Shown: positions 1 to 6,684 of the stretch, one piece after another
How positions within the stretch are numbered: position 1 is the stretch's first letter
Layout of the letters: each line of letters begins with the position of its first letter
NCBI GenBank assembly: GCA_028877195.1
Contig: JAPPIL010000005.1
Coordinates: 1 to 6,784 of the forward strand
Source of the DNA: Pseudomonadota bacterium
Lineage (GTDB): Bacteria; Bdellovibrionota_B; Oligoflexia; Oligoflexales; JAPPIL01
Direction: 5' to 3'
Length of the DNA: 6,784 bases
Position numbers and translations under genes: made by a program
The notes under the pieces: generated by a model
The model's input: only the letters and a program-made list of their open reading frames with translations
Database searches by the model: none
Told to the model about the DNA's origin: nothing

Positions 1-99
1 CTGCTTTTACTGTATCTCCTGGGATTATCTCCCCCACTTGTTCAGCAGCGGTATCGGTGCATCGCAGTGTTGAGATTAGCTATGATTGTAAGTCTCTAC

Positions 100-1692
100 C
101 TAAACAAAAAACCTATACATATCGGCGACGACTTGCCACACTGGGCGTTTCCCCCACTTAAAGAAAGTATGAACACGAGCGGGAGTATTGGTATGTTTGA
201 TAACTTCACGGTAAAGGCGCACACCGATAATCTTGCCTAACGACCGTGATATTTCTAGATCAGCGGCATTGTCCATCCTTACCGTGCGAGTCAGATGCTG
301 GATAATTTTGCCATCTCTTGCCTTGACCCGAAACTGCATCCAATTATCGAAACGCAGCACTTCTTTAGCGATTAGCTTTTGTTCGTCATTTGTGCCACTT
401 CTTGCCGTCTCCACATATTTGTAATAGTTGGTGAGCTTGCGCTTGGGGTTGATTATCAACGAACATAGCACACTCAACGCAAACCTAACCACGCGCTGAT
501 AGAAGTTCATCACTTCGCTTTTTTCTGCTTTAGCTTGCGATAAAGTATCGTAAATGTATTGACCCGCGGCTTCCGCTAAATTGTTGGGTGAAACGCTGGC
601 GATTAGAATAGAGCGAGTGCTTGAAACATAGTAATACCCATCAAGAGCCATACGCACAACGGCGGTCTTTAAATTTTGAGGCGGGATAATCTTCTTTTGC
701 TGTGCTTGCTTGACGATACTTTCGGGTGAGCCATACAAAACATTGAACCGCGTCAGCGCTACAGGGTTAGCTTGAATGCGCATGAACTTCAGCAAATCAG
801 AAACCAACGACAACATATAGTCATCTAGGTCTATGCTGATTTCATTATACTCATCGGCACTGGTAGCAAGGGCTGACTTCTGTTCACGCAACTCCTCCCA
901 AAAGGTATACGACTGCCACTTTATCCAAGGCGGGGTATCCATAATACAGTAAAGGTTTTTCTTAAGCAGGAGATAGTGGTTAATTCTGAACTCCTGCACA
1001 TAGTTAAGATGAAAATAATACTGGTCAATATTAGTAACGACACGACTGATTTGGTTGTGCCCTGCTTTCTTCGTTAAAATTGTCGGTAGCAACTGGTCAG
1101 CCAAATGATACTCACCTACTAGACACATTATCTGATAATCATCGCCTCGCTTTGATAACGCAGCTAAAACATCAGCGATGGCATGATCGCGTTGCTTCAG
1201 CGTTTGATTGCCATCGGTGTTGATACCAAACACAGGTATGCCTTCCTTACGGGCATACGTCAGCAAATGACTGTAGTTCTTCCATGGAAAGCCCCAAGTC
1301 CTCTCATACCGTATCTTACGCAAGAAAGCCCGCTCGCTAATTTTGCGCTTCATATACATATCAAGCAAAACTTGATCACTCGCCTTGAATGTCTCTAACG
1401 CGATAGCCCGTTTGCGTTGCGGATGAAAGCGAGATAATGCTTGAATGAGTTGGATAAACCCTTTCTGAGACTGCTTAAGGGTGTGAAAATCACCGTAAAG
1501 AATAATCTTGGAAGTGGCAACACCGTTAAAAAACTCACTTTGGTCAATATTTTTAAATTCACGCGGCAAACTGCGTTCAAATTTTTTCGAGTATGCGTTG
1601 ATAGACTTGTCATCACCAGCACAAACCTGTGCCTTTAACTTAACCTTGCGGTAAATATTTTTGTGAAGCTGTTTAACGGCACGAATAGACAT
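100..1692 (-). CDS. ChaN-like (haem-uptake/Tiki superfamily) protein, enlarged and without a lipobox
   Basis: Residues about 60-225 resemble the ChaN / haem-binding-uptake domain of the EreA-ChaN-Tiki group: ILYGDFHTLKQSQ at 64-76 (the GExH-like motif with His70), AIALETF at 96-102 (Glu100), the QRDHAIA helix at 167-173 and LVGEYHLA at 191-198 with Glu194 and His196. These His and Glu residues are the likely metal or haem ligands. Campylobacter ChaN is a lipoprotein of about 30 kDa implicated in iron uptake. This protein has 530 residues, with a basic N terminus, no signal peptide and no lipobox (Cys24 follows a charged stretch), so it is probably cytoplasmic or peripheral. Residues about 300-530 form an unrecognised, helix-rich, basic C-terminal part with a short hydrophobic stretch near 402-412. 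The ATG lies 3 bp after the stop of the membrane-protein gene, with only AAGAGA as a weak Shine-Dalgarno, so coupled translation is likely. Family assignment is from motifs; substrate is unknown. Confidence 0.85.
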   Translation of the reverse strand: MSIRAVKQLHKNIYRKVKLKAQVCAGDDKSINAYSKKFERSLPREFKNIDQSEFFNGVATSKIILYGDFHTLKQSQKGFIQLIQALSRFHPQRKRAIALETFKASDQVLLDMYMKRKISERAFLRKIRYERTWGFPWKNYSHLLTYARKEGIPVFGINTDGNQTLKQRDHAIADVLAALSKRGDDYQIMCLVGEYHLADQLLPTILTKKAGHNQISRVVTNIDQYYFHLNYVQEFRINHYLLLKKNLYCIMDTPPWIKWQSYTFWEELREQKSALATSADEYNEISIDLDDYMLSLVSDLLKFMRIQANPVALTRFNVLYGSPESIVKQAQQKKIIPPQNLKTAVVRMALDGYYYVSSTRSILIASVSPNNLAEAAGQYIYDTLSQAKAEKSEVMNFYQRVVRFALSVLCSLIINPKRKLTNYYKYVETARSGTNDEQKLIAKEVLRFDNWMQFRVKARDGKIIQHLTRTVRMDNAADLEISRSLGKIIGVRLYREVIKHTNTPARVHTFFKWGKRPVWQVVADMYRFFV

Positions 1693-1695
1693 TTG

Positions 1696-2595
1696 CTACG
1701 ATCTCTTGTTGTCATCATCATCATCAAAATCAATGTCATCTACGCCTGAATCCATCTCCGAGTCAGGCGGTGCGTCTTCATCTGAACCCATCTCCGAGTC
1801 AGGTTGTTCATCATCCTCACCCATCTCTGAATCCGTATCCTTGCCATAGTCAGCATTGTCTACCAACTCCACCAACGACTGCTTATCAACCGATTCATCA
1901 GCAAAATCATCGTAGTGTTTTGAGGCAAACCTGTTCCTAAACAAAATAAAAATAAAACTAAACAACAGTAACACTGCCAGTGCTACGCCTGCGATGACAA
2001 GCTTCTGATACCTGATAGGGGCTTTGCTATCCAACTCAACAGAAGTAAAGCAGTCCCACCAAAGACTGGCGTAGGCTTCGTTGTTTGAATTCTTTTCAAA
2101 ATTACTTCGCAAGTCAGTAAAAGTAATGACATAATGCGCTGATTTAGAAGACCTAATCAGCACGATGTGAATCATCTCCGCATCGCCAATCATGTAGGTG
2201 TTGTAGAACAGAATGCCCTTTTTCTTCGCACCGAGATCAACTACCTCTGGATCGGAAGTCGCATAATCCTTGACTCCACCAAACTTCTGAAACTTGCTCG
2301 GCAGTAGTTCTTTGAACTCTTGAGCGCTGGTATCATCGATGTAGCGAAAGCCATCGTTCCAATAGACTTGGAAGTTGCGACGGTAGGAAATGTTATCTTT
2401 GCTACGTTTGGGAGGTGGTTCGCTAAAGTTTAAAAAACCAGACTGTTTGGTTTGAATCCAAAATCCCTGTGGCGGCACAAGGGACATGCCGCGATCTTTG
2501 AACTCGTAGCGCTCACCTGTGGCAATTTCACGCTCTTCGGCTGCTAACCACGAAGAAGCACACAGCAACCATAGCAGGGTAATTTTTCTGCCCAT
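1696..2595 (-). CDS. Secreted single-pass membrane protein with acidic DSEM-repeat cytoplasmic tail (function unknown)
   Basis: The 299-residue product has a typical signal peptide (residues 1-19, KITLLWLLCASSWLAA), an extracytoplasmic domain of about 175 residues, one transmembrane helix (about 199-219, ending in FRNRF) and an 80-residue C-terminal tail. By the positive-inside rule the tail is cytoplasmic. It is very acidic, with three copies of DSEM starting at residues 255, 266 and 278 and a closing run of five Asp (291-295). The outer domain has a strand-rich pattern near its start (MSLVPPQGFWIQTK) that recalls PsbP/DcrB-like folds; this is only an impression. C12 is not in a convincing lipobox. 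The Shine-Dalgarno is weak and lies within an inverted repeat. The gene ends 3 bp before the ChaN-like gene, which points to co-transcription and translational coupling. Existence of the gene is secure; its role is unknown. Confidence 0.87.
   Translation of the reverse strand: MGRKITLLWLLCASSWLAAEEREIATGERYEFKDRGMSLVPPQGFWIQTKQSGFLNFSEPPPKRSKDNISYRRNFQVYWNDGFRYIDDTSAQEFKELLPSKFQKFGGVKDYATSDPEVVDLGAKKKGILFYNTYMIGDAEMIHIVLIRSSKSAHYVITFTDLRSNFEKNSNNEAYASLWWDCFTSVELDSKAPIRYQKLVIAGVALAVLLLFSFIFILFRNRFASKHYDDFADESVDKQSLVELVDNADYGKDTDSEMGEDDEQPDSEMGSDEDAPPDSEMDSGVDDIDFDDDDDNKRS
1741..1833 (-). repeat. In-frame tandem repeats encoding the acidic tail
   Basis: Three related units start at minus-strand positions 1833, 1800 and 1764, 33 and 36 bp apart, each encoding DSEM and then mostly acidic residues. 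The second and third share an exact 16-bp core on the plus strand, CCATCTCCGAGTCAGG (1788-1803 and 1752-1767); the first is diverged. Just beyond, at 1712-1726, five TCA triplets encode part of the Asp run. Both repeats have periods divisible by three, so copy-number change would alter tail length without shifting the frame. Confidence 0.75.
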
Positions 2596-2600
2596 CCACT

Positions 2601-2642
2601 ACCATCCGAAATATTCTCACAACCCGTTTCGGATAGGATGGT
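2601..2642. repeat. Inverted repeat in the 54-bp gap before the membrane-protein gene
   Basis: On the plus strand ACCATCCGAAA (2601-2611) faces TTTCGGATAGGATGGT (2627-2642). This gives an 11-bp stem with a 5-nt bulge, or a simple 8-bp stem ATCCGAAA/TTTCGGAT with a 15-nt loop. In the minus-strand mRNA it would enclose the purine-rich GGATGGTAG just before the ATG at 2595, the only candidate ribosome binding region of that gene. A run of seven T's precedes the stem and none follows it, so it does not look like a terminator. It may be an operator or a translational control hairpin. Confidence 0.5.
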
Positions 2643-2649
2643 AAAAAAA

Positions 2650-2883
2650 TTATGACCGCGCTGCCTTGCTGATTTCTAATTCCGCTTGTTGGCTCTCAAT
2701 CTCATGCGTGCGATCGATTAAAATTTCCCGCAACTCAAGGTAGCAATCGTGGCAAATTTCCTTGCCCGCATGCTCGGAACTCACTTCTCCCCAGTGGATA
2801 AGCGCATTCCATGCCCTTTGACTAAACTCGGCACGTTTAACACGCACCTCTGAACCACAATGATGACATAATTTTCTTAACAC
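2650..2883 (-). CDS. Small zinc-ribbon-like protein with two CxxC pairs (function unknown)
   Basis: This 77-residue protein begins at GTG, supported by a strong Shine-Dalgarno. It has CHHC at residues 6-9 and CHDC at 44-47, which together could bind one zinc ion in a zinc-ribbon arrangement. The 34 residues between the pairs include a basic stretch and two tryptophans. Residues 48-75 look like one charged amphipathic helix. DksA/TraR proteins also pair CxxC motifs with a helix, but their spacing between pairs is about 17 residues and their coiled coil precedes the finger, so I do not assign that family. I do not recognise the protein. A role in nucleic-acid or protein binding is possible but inferred only from the cysteines. 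It lies 54 bp ahead of the membrane-protein gene, on the same strand, and probably shares its transcript. Confidence 0.8.
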   Translation of the reverse strand: MLRKLCHHCGSEVRVKRAEFSQRAWNALIHWGEVSSEHAGKEICHDCYLELREILIDRTHEIESQQAELEISKAARS

Positions 2884-2888
2884 TTGCC

Positions 2889-2895
2889 ACCTCCC
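2889..2895 (-). promoter_or_regulatory. Strong ribosome binding site that fixes a GTG start
   Basis: GGGAGGT on the minus strand lies 5 nt before the GTG at 2883 and is the best Shine-Dalgarno match in the window. The nearby ATG overlapping it (ATGGGAGG) reads a different frame and stops after six codons, so GTG is the supported start. Confidence 0.75.
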
Positions 2896-2904
2896 ATATT
2901 TCAG

Positions 2905-2949
2905 AAAAAATTGTCAACACTACCGCCACTAGCACAAGCACGGTAGCAC
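2905..2949 (-). terminator. Wobble-paired hairpin followed by a T-run, possible terminator or leader attenuator
   Basis: Read on the minus strand, GTGCTACCGT (2940-2949) can pair as RNA with GCGGTAGTGT (2917-2926). The core CTACCG/CGGTAG is Watson-Crick and four flanking pairs are G-U. Six T's (2905-2910) follow 6 nt after the stem. This could end the ftsY-TPR transcript, or act as an attenuator in the leader of the 77-residue gene, whose Shine-Dalgarno is only about 10 nt further on. The loop is long (13 nt) and the T-run is not adjacent to the stem, so support is modest. Confidence 0.3.
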
Positions 2950-2988
2950 GATGACAGATACACAAATTAAAGAGATCAGCTAAAGAGA

Positions 2989-3017
2989 ATTAGTCCATAA
3001 TCTCGCTCACATGTCAA
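2989..3017 (-). promoter_or_regulatory. Putative sigma70-type promoter for the 77-residue gene and the genes after it
   Basis: On the minus strand a consensus -35 box TTGACA (3012-3017) is followed, after exactly 17 nt, by ACTAAT (2989-2994), which matches four of six -10 positions. It would start transcription about 100 nt before the GTG at 2883. It sits in the only sizeable gap of the gene string, where a new transcription unit could begin. The -10 box is mediocre and no experiment supports it. Confidence 0.4.
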
Positions 3018-3030
3018 TGAAATTTATTCA

Positions 3031-5376
3031 TTAGCTAATCTCTCGGTAGCCGCGGCCATTCGTATAAAGCTTCAGAACTTCTTGTTTGACATTGTGTAAA
3101 CGAAGATTTGATGACTCACATTGTAGAATCGGTTGCCAGATGGTGCAGGCATCTTCAACATTGCCTTGGCGATAAGCAAGTAAGCCTTGTAGATAAGTTG
3201 TTTCGTATGCTTGGGATACCTCCTGTAGTTTGTTCATACATTTTTGAGCAAGCTTTAAGTCGCCATTTTTTAAATAGGCATGCGTTAGTATTGTTAAAGC
3301 TTTTTCATGATATTTGCTGCTCATTCTAATAATGTTTTGTGCGTATTCAATCGCAGTTGGCAAGTCATGCCCGCGCCAAACATAACTGTCAGCTAACTCA
3401 AGGTATACTTCGGTTGCTTTGTCTTGTGGCAAAGATTCCTTTTGGAGGAGCATCTCAAGCCATAAGCAAGACGACTCATGCCGCCAGCATTCCTTATTGA
3501 GGATGGCAAGCACGAAGTAAACATAGGGTGATTCGTAATTTGTATTGAGCAGTTTGATAAAGTCGCGAGCCGAGCTGTCTGGGTCATAGGCAACGGCGGT
3601 CGTTAACAGATCAAAGGAAATTGCCTCCTTTTGCTGGTGGTCAACTTTAGAGTAGAGGAGCAGGAGCTTTGCCCGACTGTAGGCAAGATAATACATTTTG
3701 TTCTTTAATAACTGCAGCGTCTCTTGCTTAAATTCAGCGGCGTTGACATCAAACTTTTCATAAAGATTGATGACGCTCTCTGACACGGTATCTATTTTTT
3801 TTTGGGAGCAGTAAAGGCTTGTTAGGCAAAAAATCTCACAAGCAAGATAGGAGAATGACCAAGGACTTATTTTTACCGCCGCCTTGATGCTCTCACTAGC
3901 AGCTGTCAACTCATCCGAGAGAAGGCATGCTCTTGCCTGTAGATAGTAAAACTCTGAACGTTGACTGGGTTTGAGGCGTGTAGGGTGCTCTATCTCTGCG
4001 AGCACCGCTACTGCTTTTTTGCCGTCTCCTTCTTTCAGTAAAAATCTGGCGTAGGTTATAGCATTCAACAGCAGTTTGGGGTCAAGGCGCTGCATTTTTT
4101 GGAGATAAAAGTTTGCCTTGTCTTTGGTTTTAGCATCATGCTCGTAGATGGCTGCCAACTGCCGATAAACGTCGGGGTCATCAGCAAAGCGTGCCTGCAT
4201 TGCATTTAGCAGATGTAGCATCTCAATCTTCTCGCTGGCGATGTTTCGTAATTGCTCAACTCTCTCCTTATCGGCAAGATACAGCTCGGCATTCAAGTTC
4301 CGATGTTTCAACTTGCTAACAAGTAGCCAGAATCTTAAGCCATGATTGTCGTAGCTCTCCGCACAAGCGCCTTCAAGTAACTGAATTAAGGATTGATAAT
4401 TGCCACTTACATAGAAAGTTTCACAGATCATTTGCACGAGTTGAGGTGTGTCGCATTTTCGCAGCAATGCCTGATAAATCGCCAACACAAACTCATCGCA
4501 ACCCAATTCCTGACAGGAAGCAACCATAAAAGCCAATACCTGATCGCTAACTTTTGTTCGTTCTAAAACACCCTCAAGGTGCTTGCGGGTATGCTCCTGC
4601 TGGTCGGCGATAGCTTGCTGGCTATCACGTGCCCGCGATATTTTTATCAGCAGCAGGGAGCGGTAGAAGCTTACCTCTAATGGACAGCTTTGCCCTGATT
4701 CTTTCAGCCATTGAAGTAAGCAGTCCATCGCTCGTAACGCATCGTCGTAGTGTTCCTGCTCAAACAACTCTATGCTTAATTTTCTGTGCGTTTCAAAGTT
4801 GCCATAGATACTGTAGGGAGCTGTGTCCTCAAAAGCTTGGAAGTGAAGGTCGCCTTCGTGATTTGCGTCTTTTTGATAGAAGCATTGACTCAAGCCGAAA
4901 TAACTTGGATACCAACTCGCATTCAACTCCAAGCATCTCGTATAACTGTCAATCGCAGCATCGTAGTCGCCCAAATGCTCGTAGCCAAAACCCAAACCAA
5001 AGTAAGCACAGTCAAAGTCGCCAAACCTTGCCAGCAAGCGCTTGTAGTGTTCAATCGCCACTGCGGGCGTGTATTGGCAATTATACTGTCGTAGCAGCAC
5101 ACAGCCTGTCTCACTGACCATCTCATCGTGATGCTGCTGGTATTCACGTTCAACCTGTGCGGTATCACCTAGCCTTACCGCCAATTCAATATAACGCAAA
5201 TGAATGAGCAGGTTGCTAGCATGGGACTGTAGCAAGTTCTCTAACACCAGCCTTGCCTTCTCATAACGCTTGATGAAAATAAGCTTATCAGCGACTTCAA
5301 GTTCCTTAAAATAAGCGGGAATCTTGAGATTATTGAGCGATTTCACACTTGATGCCATAGTTCCGTTAGCAAACAA
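3031..5376 (-). CDS. Large tetratricopeptide-repeat (TPR) protein, probably cytoplasmic
   Basis: This 781-residue, almost wholly helical protein has TPR-type helix pairs. The clearest repeat is at residues 123-156, with the spaced Gly/Tyr/Ala pattern GLGFGYEHLGDYDAAIDSY and then LELN. Another is near the C terminus at about 727-756 (LQGLLAYRQGNVEDA). Degenerate repeats fill most of the space between. There is no signal peptide, transmembrane segment or catalytic motif, so it is likely a cytoplasmic scaffold that binds other proteins; its partner is unknown. It lies 56 bp after ftsY and could be co-transcribed with it. The start is uncertain. The TTG at 5376 has GGTGA 7 nt upstream, which matches the 3' part of a Shine-Dalgarno. 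An ATG seven codons in (5358) would give 775 residues but has only GGA very close to it. The assignment as a TPR protein is firm; a specific function is not. Confidence 0.9.
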   Translation of the reverse strand: MFANGTMASSVKSLNNLKIPAYFKELEVADKLIFIKRYEKARLVLENLLQSHASNLLIHLRYIELAVRLGDTAQVEREYQQHHDEMVSETGCVLLRQYNCQYTPAVAIEHYKRLLARFGDFDCAYFGLGFGYEHLGDYDAAIDSYTRCLELNASWYPSYFGLSQCFYQKDANHEGDLHFQAFEDTAPYSIYGNFETHRKLSIELFEQEHYDDALRAMDCLLQWLKESGQSCPLEVSFYRSLLLIKISRARDSQQAIADQQEHTRKHLEGVLERTKVSDQVLAFMVASCQELGCDEFVLAIYQALLRKCDTPQLVQMICETFYVSGNYQSLIQLLEGACAESYDNHGLRFWLLVSKLKHRNLNAELYLADKERVEQLRNIASEKIEMLHLLNAMQARFADDPDVYRQLAAIYEHDAKTKDKANFYLQKMQRLDPKLLLNAITYARFLLKEGDGKKAVAVLAEIEHPTRLKPSQRSEFYYLQARACLLSDELTAASESIKAAVKISPWSFSYLACEIFCLTSLYCSQKKIDTVSESVINLYEKFDVNAAEFKQETLQLLKNKMYYLAYSRAKLLLLYSKVDHQQKEAISFDLLTTAVAYDPDSSARDFIKLLNTNYESPYVYFVLAILNKECWRHESSCLWLEMLLQKESLPQDKATEVYLELADSYVWRGHDLPTAIEYAQNIIRMSSKYHEKALTILTHAYLKNGDLKLAQKCMNKLQEVSQAYETTYLQGLLAYRQGNVEDACTIWQPILQCESSNLRLHNVKQEVLKLYTNGRGYREIS

Positions 5377-5432
5377 TTACAGTTCACCAAATCATCGGCA
5401 TACTTTTGCTGGATTTTACGGGGAAATAGTTA

Positions 5433-6518
5433 TCAGAACATTTGTTTAGCAATTGAGTGGGGTTGGAAGGGTTGTAAGTCGTGTGCTTGCTCGCCGATGC
5501 CCACAAAGCGCAGTGGTATCTTGAATTTATCGCAAACTGCGATGATGATGCCACCTTTTGCCGTGCCATCAAGTTTAGTGATGACGATGCCAGTTATATC
5601 TACTAGAGCAAGGAATGCCTCCACTTGACGGATAGCATTTTGCCCAGTCGTTGCGTCCAAGACGATCCAAGTTTCTAACCTGTATTCCGAAGCATTTTTG
5701 CTCGCAATTTTTTTTAGTTTCTGAAGTTCAGCCATCAGGTCATCTTTGTTATGTAAACGCCCTGCGGTGTCAATCAAGAGTATGTCGGTATTTTGTTTTT
5801 TAGCATTTTGAAGCGCATCGTAAACGACCGCGCCTGCGTCTGAACCAGCAGGGCGTTTGATTAACGATGTTTTGAGGCGATCAGCCCAGACTTGTAACTG
5901 GTCAATCGCCGCGGCCCGAAAGGTGTCCGCTGCGCACAACAGCACTGATTGCCCTTGCTTTTGAAAGTGGTGTGCGAGTTTGCCGATCGTCGTCGTCTTA
6001 CCGACACCGTTGATGCCAACGACCAGAATGATTGTTTTTGGCTGTATTTCTTCAGTAGCGACCGCAGTTGCCATGATCTCGCTAGCTTCCGCTCGTATTA
6101 CCGTTAGCAACTGCTCTAATTCAATATCCTTGCCTTGGAGTTCAGTGCGGCACTTGTCAATCAGCAAGTCAACAGTGCGATTGCCAACATCAGCGCGATA
6201 GAGAACCTCGTGTAATTCCTCTAACAGTGCATCATTGATTTGACTATTGCGCTTGAATAGCCCACCGATATTTTGCCAAAAATCTCTTTTTGTCTTCGCC
6301 AGTCCTACTGATGGTGGTGGTTTAGCGATTGTGGGCTGTTTAGGAACTTTAGCAAATGGTTCGACGCTTGCTGGATCTGGCAATAGCGCAGGTGGCTTTG
6401 CGCTTGGTTCTGCTGGTTCAGCCCCCGTCTCATCGCCATAAGCCTTGATGAACGCAGAGGTGGTGATAATCGTGATGATAAGGATAGTCAAAAATACCAG
6501 CGAAGCTGAATCCAGCAT
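5433..6518 (-). CDS. ftsY: Signal recognition particle receptor FtsY (SRP GTPase)
   Basis: FtsY is the membrane-associated GTPase that docks the SRP (Ffh plus 4.5S RNA) with its ribosome-nascent chain at the translocon; paired GTP hydrolysis by Ffh and FtsY releases the cargo. All SRP-GTPase motifs are visible: the P-loop GINGVGKTTT at residues 168-177, DTFRAAA at 198-204, DTAGR at 250-254, the guanine-specificity motif TKLDGTAKGG at 314-323 and the closing GIGEQAHDLQPF at 340-351. The helical N domain covers about residues 75-160. Residues 6-22 form a hydrophobic segment, followed by a Pro/Ala-rich linker to about residue 72, so this FtsY seems to carry its own membrane anchor and lacks the long acidic A domain of the E. 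coli protein. At 361 residues it is complete. The ATG is preceded by GGGAG at a 9-nt spacing. The TPR gene follows after a short gap and may share the transcript. Confidence 0.97.
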   Translation of the reverse strand: MLDSASLVFLTILIITIITTSAFIKAYGDETGAEPAEPSAKPPALLPDPASVEPFAKVPKQPTIAKPPPSVGLAKTKRDFWQNIGGLFKRNSQINDALLEELHEVLYRADVGNRTVDLLIDKCRTELQGKDIELEQLLTVIRAEASEIMATAVATEEIQPKTIILVVGINGVGKTTTIGKLAHHFQKQGQSVLLCAADTFRAAAIDQLQVWADRLKTSLIKRPAGSDAGAVVYDALQNAKKQNTDILLIDTAGRLHNKDDLMAELQKLKKIASKNASEYRLETWIVLDATTGQNAIRQVEAFLALVDITGIVITKLDGTAKGGIIIAVCDKFKIPLRFVGIGEQAHDLQPFQPHSIAKQMF

Positions 6519-6527
6519 GAACTTGTG

Positions 6528-6532
6528 CTCCC
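6528..6532 (-). promoter_or_regulatory. Ribosome binding site of ftsY
   Basis: On the minus strand GGGAG lies 9 nt before the ATG at 6518. It fixes the start so that the N-terminal hydrophobic segment is included in the protein. Confidence 0.7.
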
Positions 6533-6659
6533 GAATTAAAGAAATAAGTGGACGTAGGCAACCATTGTGCCGCTCTCACACCACCCACCTCTTGTTCATA
6601 ACATAGGAGGGCTTCTGGCATAAACCACTGTTGCCGTCAAGAGTAACGAGTTATTTGTA

Positions 6660-6684
6660 TGCGGAGGGCTTTCCCCCCTCCGCA
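6660..6684 (-). terminator. Perfect 9-bp GC-rich hairpin upstream of ftsY, possible terminator of the preceding gene
   Basis: TGCGGAGGG (6660-6668) and CCCTCCGCA (6676-6684) are perfect inverted repeats around a 7-nt loop. The hairpin sits about 140 bp upstream of ftsY, where a terminator for an upstream minus-strand gene would be expected. Neither strand has a clear T-run after the stem, so a classical intrinsic terminator is not proven. It could instead be an mRNA-protecting structure or lie in the ftsY leader. A second run of six G's lies just beside it on the minus strand. Confidence 0.35.

Noticed and set aside
1..80. A minus-strand open frame after a TAG at 79-81, reading to the edge and ending in EIIPGDTVKA, with AGGAG near the edge.
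   Set aside because: It has no ATG and no start codon with a properly spaced ribosome binding site within the window; too short to support.
1..240. A plus-strand open frame running from the window edge into the 3' end of the ChaN-like gene.
   Set aside because: It overlaps antisense to a convincing coding region, resembles no family I know and has no start inside the window.
2650..2883. Assignment of the 77-residue protein to DksA/TraR.
   Set aside because: The spacing between cysteine pairs and the order of helix and finger do not match that family.
2969..2994. Adjacent AAAGAGA-starting 13-bp units resembling a direct repeat.
   Set aside because: Only the first seven bases match clearly; this is within chance for an A-rich gap.
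3016..3032. The AT-rich palindrome AATGAA/TTCATT at the stop codon of the TPR gene, considered as a terminator.
   Set aside because: The stem is only 6 bp of mainly A-T pairs and has no T-run after it in the minus direction.
4629..5117. A 162-codon plus-strand open frame.
   Set aside because: It lies wholly antisense to the TPR gene, and its Ser/Arg/Gln-rich translation is typical of a shadow frame.
6430..6621. A 63-codon minus-strand open frame covering the ftsY leader and start.
   Set aside because: It overlaps the well-supported start of ftsY in another frame, lacks a ribosome binding site and has a composition without recognisable features.
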